DNA from: Phlebotomus papatasi
Taxonomy: Eukaryota > Arthropoda > Insecta > Diptera > Psychodidae
Reading direction: 5' to 3'
Assembly: GCF_024763615.1 (NCBI RefSeq)
Contig: NC_077222.1
Span: forward strand, 20,770,001-20,834,000
Length of the DNA: 64,000 nucleotides
Shown here in pieces: positions 58,236 to 64,000 of the stretch (position 1 is its first letter; each line of letters starts with the position of its first letter). The position numbers and the translations under genes were made by a program. The notes beneath the pieces are model-generated. The model was not told the DNA's origin. It worked only from the letters and a program-made list of their open reading frames with translations, and made no database searches.

Positions 58236-58662
58236 GGATAAGTGTGCCAAATTCCGGCCAACTTGCAATTTCGGCCATCCTTTTTGTTCCTCGAATTTCC
58301 ATGAACTTTTAGATTTTTCGCACTCTAGAGGTTATACAATGCAAAAAAATAACAAAAAATGTAGCTTCGACAAACGAGATGACGTGAAAAAGATTTTGGA
58401 AGAATTCCCGGAGGGCAAGGAACTATGAAAATGAAGGTGGCCGAAATAGGGCACCAAAACAATGTCTATATTTTTATTCATTTTAAAATGTATTAAGAAT
58501 GATTTTAGAGCAAATAAAGACGGTAAACTCTTTACAAGGTTCCAAGCAACACTCTTTCAGAAGTAAGAATTAAAAAAATCAATTTGAATTTAAAATATTA
58601 CATTTCAAACTTGAGACTTTGGCACTTGCATGCAACTATGCCGAAATTTGGCACACTTACCC
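58236..58662 (+). mobile_element. 427-bp GGATAAGTGTGCCAAATT MITE
   Basis: TA-flanked, same termini as 20024-20448. Reads CSFDKRDDVKKILEEFPEGK then EL and a stop, the first helix of the psq motif without the stop that breaks it in the sister copy. Confidence 0.88.
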
Positions 58663-58663
58663 T

Positions 58664-59917
58664 AGTATTCGAAGGCTGAAACGTTTAAAGGCAAAACACT
58701 TTCCCCTACAGTGTTGCTATTCATATTTCTCTATTTATTTATTTTTTTGGAAGTCTTCCCATACCTCTATTGATCCACAATGTGGGTATTGATACTTTCA
58801 ATTTTCTATAGAGTTATTTTGTATGTTTTGACGGGTCTCTCACCTTGACTATGGAAAGTTCACAGAGCTCAAAATAATTCCTGTTCGATCGTCTGTTCTG
58901 ATGGTGATCTGCGTTGGGAGAAAATTGATGTGACACGTCTATGGAAACACCTTCGCTAAAGCCGTAGAAACGATCGTTAACAGTGTAATTGACGATGGTG
59001 GCTCACTCCATGGGCAATTACCACACTTACACCATTTATACGCATTCTATTCGTATTAAGAATAGTTCTTTTGTGGCTCTCCCTCCCATCGGCAAATTGA
59101 TTCGCGGCTCTTCTTCATACCCAAGGCCGTAACAACAAGTACAATGGCACTTGACTCGCGGGCTCAAAAATAGTTCGACAGGTTTGGAATTCCACTACAT
59201 AGTAGAACAGTAAAAATTGCATACAAGTAATCGATGATGATGTCTCATCTTCAATCTCCATATGCAAGAATCTAAAATTAAACCATGATGTGCAATTTAT
59301 GCTTTAATGAAATTTTCCAAACATTTCGCACGGACACAAATAAACACTCCAAAACTTTGCAAATAATGTTAACTGATTAATTATGTGGCAATGAAATTGT
59401 TCCAAATTAATATTGTAACAATGTATTGCGTGGAAAATTGTGGTGAATAATTTAATAACATCACCACTGAATTAACGCTCTTATTGTGATTTTTATTATT
59501 AAATTACTCATGGTACATTATGAAATGCTGCTGTGTGCAGGAAAAGTATTTTATAAATTGCACAAAATTTAGAGCATACAGAAAATAGATTGCTGGACTA
59601 CGTACAATTTAATGGAATATCATTTAATTTTAAACACACAATATAATTATGAATAAAATGGAGTATAAACTAAAATTAGATTTTAATTTACTACTCATTT
59701 ACTTTTAATTGGGCTTTTGATGAACTTTTGTAAAAAAAGAATTACTTTTATCAAATTATATTCCCAGAGCGAAGCTGAATTGTTTTAAATGCTTTCAGAT
59801 GGCTTTTATTGAATCATATTAACACGCAATTAAATATTTAATTTCATAAACTATTTTAAAGCTATTTAGTCCTTCGATTATAATGTCTACTTCAGGATTT
59901 TTGAAAGGCTAGAATGG
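58664..59917. other. Unexplained GC-richer tract and worn MITE end
   Basis: CTTTCCCCTA at about 58700 looks like a leftover TA-GGG terminus. 58830-59200 has balanced composition with several CG dinucleotides (CGATCGT occurs twice) and no long frame. It could be an untranslated exon or regulatory element. Confidence 0.35.
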
Positions 59918-59919
59918 TA

Positions 59920-60135
59920 GGGGAAAGTACACAACTTCCGGACGACTTAAATTTTGAGAAACTCATTATTTTTCAACGCCCATTTTTATTAATATGATCC
60001 ATTATAATATTAAATTTAATAGCTAGTCCAGTGAATCCAATTTCCTTGAATGATCCATGAGTCAAAGCTATAGAAAACATAGAAAAAATTGAATAATCCA
60101 TAGATTAAGTCGTCCGAAGGTAATGCACTTTCTCC
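59920..60135. mobile_element. 216-bp GGGGAAAGTACACAACTTCC MITE
   Basis: Ends GGGGAAAGTACACAACTTCCGGACGACTTAA and complement of GGAGAAAGTGCATTACCTTCGGACGACTTAA. TA at 59918-59919 and 60136-60137. Confidence 0.85.
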
Positions 60136-60281
60136 TACTGCAGCTAAAAGTCATGAAGTTGATGTGGGATATACTACCACCCTCAAGTTATTTTCCAGAC
60201 TTAACCCCTTTGAATTAGGCCAAAAATAGGCAGTTTAGAATCATTAATATATTGAATTTTATGACTTCTTGACTACCCTAG

Positions 60282-60626
60282 ATGTGTAAAGCTATTCCTC
60301 TTCTTCTTACTGTTATCTATCACTTCGCTGATCTAAAACAGTGCAGTGAGGAAATTTCAATTTCACTAAATTGGAAATCATTCCAAATTACCTCATTTTA
60401 CCCTTCCGATCCTTGGTTCCAGTCAATACCACATGGTATGGCACGAGAATCGCCCGACAAGGCAAAAGGAATCACATGTCATACTACAGGGTCCAAGAAC
60501 GCAAACATAAGCAGGATGACTTATAACCTCGCAGTAAACGTAAACTTTCCAGGTTCAGCGACCAGGATATGGAAGTATTGGCTTCAACGCTCTTTTGGAA
60601 ACTACTGCGTACGCGATGTCCATTGA
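60282..60626 (+). other. Unassigned 114-codon frame in a GC-richer tract
   Basis: ATG 60282 to TGA 60626, just before the LINE tail. The section 60400-60640 is noticeably richer in G+C and CG dinucleotides than its surroundings. No motif recognised. Could be part of a retroelement or a chance frame. Confidence 0.2.
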
Positions 60627-60649
60627 TAGACCTCAATTATGGAATCAAT

Positions 60650-61050
60650 TCAATTCAATTCAATTTATTTAATTTAAAATAGGACAAACTATTCCCTGTA
60701 CAAAATGGTCCTATACAATAAAGCAAGGTAAATTAGGAGCCTGCAGAGCCCACATGACTCAGGATTAGCTCCCTCTTTCGCTTTCTGGGCAAAGTGTTCC
60801 AGAGTATTCCACAAAAATGGAGTTGCGAAAATTGCGACTCCCTGAACCGGACACACGGAGACACGAAGACCTGGAGGATGATCCAGCAACCACAAGGTCT
60901 GCGAGGTACCGTAGCTTACCAGTGGAAAGAAGCCTGAAGATGAAATCCACCGCACGAGTATAGAGAGAACCGGGCACTGGAAGACCGATAATGGAGTCGA
61001 TAAATGCGGAAATATGATCATATTTACAAAGTCCGCAGACATACCGCAGA
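60650..61050 (-). pseudogene. Non-LTR retrotransposon 3' end with TTGAA-repeat tail
   Basis: Read on the minus strand, two frames share a degraded polymerase C-terminus: GLPVPGSLYTRAVDFIFRLL and LRYLADLV, then RNFRNSIFV and NTLEHFAQKA, resembling the terminal R....F..R....WN.LP pattern of Jockey/CR1-like proteins. The element ends in AAATAAATTGAATTGAATTG (plus-strand complement at 60648-60670), a simple-repeat tail diagnostic of target-primed insertion. The 5' side is cut by the tandem-TIR element at 61058. Clade not determined. Confidence 0.6.
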
Positions 61051-61057
61051 CCGGCGG

Positions 61058-61300
61058 CAGCCAAAATCCCGAAAGCCAAAATCCGGAAAGCTAAAATTTC
61101 GAAAGCCAAAATCCTGAATTTTCAAAATTCTGAAATTGATGAAATTCTATGGAGGAAAATGTTTAGAATAATTTCCTAAGATACAGAAGATTTCTCTTTG
61201 CCTCCAGCAAGCGCAGGTACAATCGTGGGAGTAGCTGTGACACTTTTAAGAATTCGGGATTTTGGCTTTCGGGATTTTGGCGATCGGGATTTTGACCGTC
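61058..61300. mobile_element. Element with tandem CCAAAATCCCGAAAG TIRs (copy 2)
   Basis: Four left units (two decayed) and three right units around a centre inverted relative to copy 1 (GTGGGAGTAGCTGTGACACTTTTAAG). It interrupts the LINE end at 60650-61050. Confidence 0.8.
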
Positions 61301-61357
61301 TTTCTTCTTTTGGGAAAACAATCCCGCACCCACTGTTTTTAATTTCGTAATTAGCTA

Positions 61358-62219
61358 GGGTAAATGTCTTAATTCAAAACCATTTCCAGACGCTTTAACT
61401 TTGTCAGAAGATTCAACACATTAAGTTCATATTTTTCTGAAGAGAATTACATAAATTTGCTCCTTGACTCTTCTAGAATGTTACTGTTTAGTGAAAATTC
61501 CTTAGATATAATTTAAAGACTTCTTAAATACAAGAAAAATACGCGAGTGTAACATGCTTCTATTGGAAACAAATTAATCCAAATGGAGACAAGGGAAAGT
61601 TTCTAATTGGAGACAAACAGTGTAAGTGAAACCGCGACGAAAGGCTTCCAAAACCTTGTTGACCTGCTCCTGAGTGCAGGATTTGTTCTTATTTCTGGTC
61701 TTTTCTCCTTTCCCATCTAAAATAATAAGAAAATCTCTCCGAAAAACATCATATTTCCGTTGTTTCCTATTGAAGCATTTGCAGACATTTCAGAGAAGCC
61801 ATGTTTGTTCATGTAATAGATAATTATTTCATTTGAAAACTCCACGTATCGTTAACAATAAAGATTAACTATTAATTTCACATAATTTTGTCAGAAATAT
61901 TACACAAATGTAAGAAAAACGAATAAAGAATAATCACCCTATTGTGTTTTTTATTAGAAATCTTTATTGACCGATGAAAAATTCGATGGTGAAAAGGTAC
62001 ACTTTTAATTTTTCTGAGAAATTAACAAATTAAAATTTGTGAATATGAATGGACTTTCGCTTTATTTAGAGCAAAATAAACTAAATAATGAAACTAAGGA
62101 ATAAAAAATAAATAAATAAAAATTTAATATTGCATTTATCATGGAAAATATTGTTGTTTCCATTTAGAGTAGCGAAAAGTTTCCATTTGGAACAGGTTTT
62201 GAATTAGCTTAATTTACCC
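61358..62219 (-). mobile_element. Pogo-like nonautonomous element (copy 3, inverted)
   Basis: 862 bp between TA 61356-61357 and TA 62220-62221. Complement aligns with the copies at 12503 and 51184. Both TIRs intact (GGGTAAATGTCTTAATTC; GGGTAAATTAAGCTAATTC). Carries the psq fragment on the minus strand. Confidence 0.87.
61620..61725 (-). pseudogene. HTH_psq fragment in the 61358-62219 element
   Basis: Minus-strand reading KNKSCTQEQVNKVLEAFRRG then FT, homologous to the fragments at 12995 and 51680 and closest to the psq pattern (LEAFRRG.). An acceptor-like ATTTTAG lies just upstream on the minus strand. Pseudogenic. Confidence 0.6.
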
Positions 62220-62221
62220 TA

Positions 62222-63040
62222 CTCTAAACTTTTCCGTCCCGAAAATCGATCGGCCACTGAAATATCAGGACCTAGCGTCAGACCCTTTTTCACATTTTCT
62301 TGGTCCTTAATATATTAAACAAAATATAAATATAAATCTTAAAATATTTTGCTTTATTTACTAAACAATTCTATAAAGAAGAGATAAATTTATCAAATAT
62401 GTGAATTTGAATAAGAGTTAGTAATAAAGATATTTTACGCTATTTGGTGTAGATAAAAAGTATTCATACTTTATTTTATTATGTATATGCACAGCCTCAC
62501 CTAAAATTAACAAAATAGTATATTAATCACGACATGTCATGAATTATCTAAATAATACAATTGCCCTAGACTCTTATTTCCAAATGATTTTATGTAGATT
62601 CCAAAATGCGGAATTATGCTATCAATACAATCAATGATGTCTATATGCAATTAAAATTGTGATTAAATAATGTTTAATAGCAATAAAAATCTGTCATATA
62701 TTTCAATGAACAAATAATGTAGGTCAATTGAACATGGAAATTATATTTTTTCATTCATGTGGAAAAACATTTCTGTATCATTCGATTTTGTCAAACTCCT
62801 CAAATCCATCTGATAGGGACATTTCGAACATCTCTCATGCTGTAAATAACTAGCCGCCAATTTCTGGTTTGTTCGATTGTCCGGCAAACCGTAGTACGCA
62901 ATTTCTCAATAATTTTAAATTATATTTTCATAATTCTTAAAAATATAACTTTTCCTTATAGAAATATTTGTTCTACACATTTTTTTATTGAGAAAATCAG
63001 ATGTAAAAATACTTTAAAATCGGGTTTTCAAGTTGATATT
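62222..63040. other. No recognisable feature
   Basis: AT-rich sequence leading into the 20-bp minisatellite. Confidence 0.5.
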
Positions 63041-63042
63041 TA

Positions 63043-63655
63043 TTGTACTGTTCGAAAGAAATTTTGCTGTACGCAAGAAATTTTACCGTTCTGAGGAAAT
63101 TTTACAGTTCTCGAAATAAATTTTACAGATCACAGGAAATTTTACTGTTCTCAGGAAATTATACTCCTCACAGGAAATTTAGCTGCTCGCAGGAAATTTT
63201 AGTATTCTTAGGAAATTTCACTGTTCACATTTTTTCTATTCTCAGAATATTATTCTGTTCACAAGATATTTTACTGTTCGTAGGAAGTTTTACTGTTCTC
63301 AGGAAGTTTTACCGTTCTCAGGAAATATTACTATTCGTATGATATTTCTGTGTCTACAGCAAATTTTACTGCTTGTTGAAAGTTTTACTTTTCTCAGGAA
63401 ATTTTACTGTTCATATTTTTCTTTTCTCAAAAAAATATTCTATTCGCAGGAAATTTTACTGTTCTCAGAAAATTTTACTGTTTGAAAAATATTTACAGTT
63501 CACAGGAAATTTCACTATTTTTAGAAAATTTCAATATTATCAAGAAATACTACTGTTCTCAGTAAATTTTATTGCCCGAAAGAAAATTTTACTACTTGCA
63601 TGATACTTTAGTGTTCGCTGGAAAATTTAATGTTCTCAGGAAATTTAACAGTTCC
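63043..63655 (+). repeat. 20-bp minisatellite GGAAATTTTACTGTTCTCA
   Basis: About 30 units, well conserved in AGGAAATTTTACTGTTC. Translated frames (FSGNFTVLRKFY) are repeat artefacts. The array is split by 63660-63948 and resumes at 63949. Confidence 0.92.
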
Positions 63656-63659
63656 CAAT

Positions 63660-63948
63660 GTAGTACGAATCGCAGTCTCCAGAAATAGAGCCTCCATTAC
63701 TCTTACTCGAGAAGTCGGCCTTCACTGATGAAGGCCGACTGAAGAAGCCGATTTGTATATGCCTTCGGAATATTTCGTCGGCCGCTCACAGCTTCATCTA
63801 TCTGGTGCTTCTGAAATTAGCCGTTATAGCACTCCTCAGAGTCACCACCGCAACTGAACAGTGATTAGCACCGTTGGCTTAAAAGGGTCTTCGTCAAGAC
63901 GGACTTTCTCCCTCGAACTCCTCTAGGCTCAGTAGTCCCACTTCCCAC
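63660..63948. repeat. Unclassified interspersed repeat (copy 2) inside a minisatellite
   Basis: Homologue of 12200-12500, interrupting the 20-bp minisatellite that resumes at 63949. Carries a compact palindrome GTCGGCCTTC.CTGATGAAGGCCGAC at about 63713-63739, with CTGATGA as in hammerhead-like cores elsewhere in the window. Confidence 0.5.
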
Positions 63949-64000
63949 TACAACAAGAAATTTTATTGTTCTTAGAAAATTTAACTATTCTCACAAAATT
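63949..64000 (+). repeat. Continuation of the 20-bp minisatellite to the window edge
   Basis: CAAGAAATTTTATTGTTCTTAGAAAATTTAACTATTCTCAC matches the array left of the 63660-63948 insertion, in register; it leaves the window still repeating. Confidence 0.85.

Noticed and set aside
63043..63603. Repeat protein (GNFTVLRKFY)
   Set aside because: 20-bp minisatellite translated; unit length is not a multiple of three, so frames shift from unit to unit.
1..64000. Bacterial or phage origin
   Set aside because: No dense coding, Shine-Dalgarno pattern or operons; the window has TA-flanked MITEs, a SINE, LINE tails and a spliced exon.

Overview
This window reads as insect nuclear DNA, most likely from a nematoceran fly. 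The background is roughly two-thirds A+T, and there is no operon-like packing, ribosome-binding-site pattern or long open frame. The one convincing host-coding piece is a spliced exon of the insect Beaten-path (Beat) immunoglobulin family. Nearly everything else recognisable is transposon-derived. A sand-fly-like genome is my guess, not something the sequence proves.

Host gene: a GC-richer exon at about 34642-34861 (+) has a good polypyrimidine tract and AG acceptor, and it encodes the end of a Beat-type Ig domain (YYQTT..L.LAYASLRLQL..HF....L.LRCTAEIGNLY). I found no second exon. The rest of the window would then be large introns and intergenic DNA.

Transposon layout: at least 16 elements share TA target duplications and termini beginning TA|GGGKAA or close variants (1278, 2616, 8013, 12503, 20024, 21106, 24188, 31890, 45986, 46290, 46577, 48383, 51184, 58236, 59920, 61358). 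Two of these families (about 865 bp, and 425-1040 bp) still carry a readable N-terminal HTH of the psq/CENP-B-N type, which links them to pogo-like transposases. Others are a Tigger-like MITE (9780-10123), a Stowaway-like element (36795-37697), a 1069-bp element with about 58-bp inverted repeats and two nested repeats (39961-41029), foldback elements (6306-6803, 31641-32737, 48781-49482), the CACTGAGAGAAA MITEs (15822, 37776, 41037), and two copies of a 1.85-kb element built from diverged ~300-bp modules (24406-26279, 43974-45802). Class I traces are a tRNA-derived SINE head (16070-16215), three non-LTR retrotransposon 3' ends (7617-7870, 56465-56657, 60650-61050), and a Tc1-type transposase C-terminus (class II) at 47539-47766.

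Tandem repeats: a ~62-bp satellite fills 53.7-55.2 kb, a TTACTTACC minisatellite flanks 56.95-57.93 kb, and a 20-bp minisatellite runs from 63.04 kb off the right edge. A perfect ~204-bp-arm palindrome (57054-57466) sits in the second array inside a 10-bp target duplication. It carries CTGATGA...GAAAC...GTC, a hammerhead-ribozyme-like core. Related cores occur at 26.5, 35.5 and 63.7 kb.

No rRNA, complete tRNA, CRISPR array or intact transposase gene was seen. The remaining intervals are AT-rich DNA without recognisable content and are listed as such.
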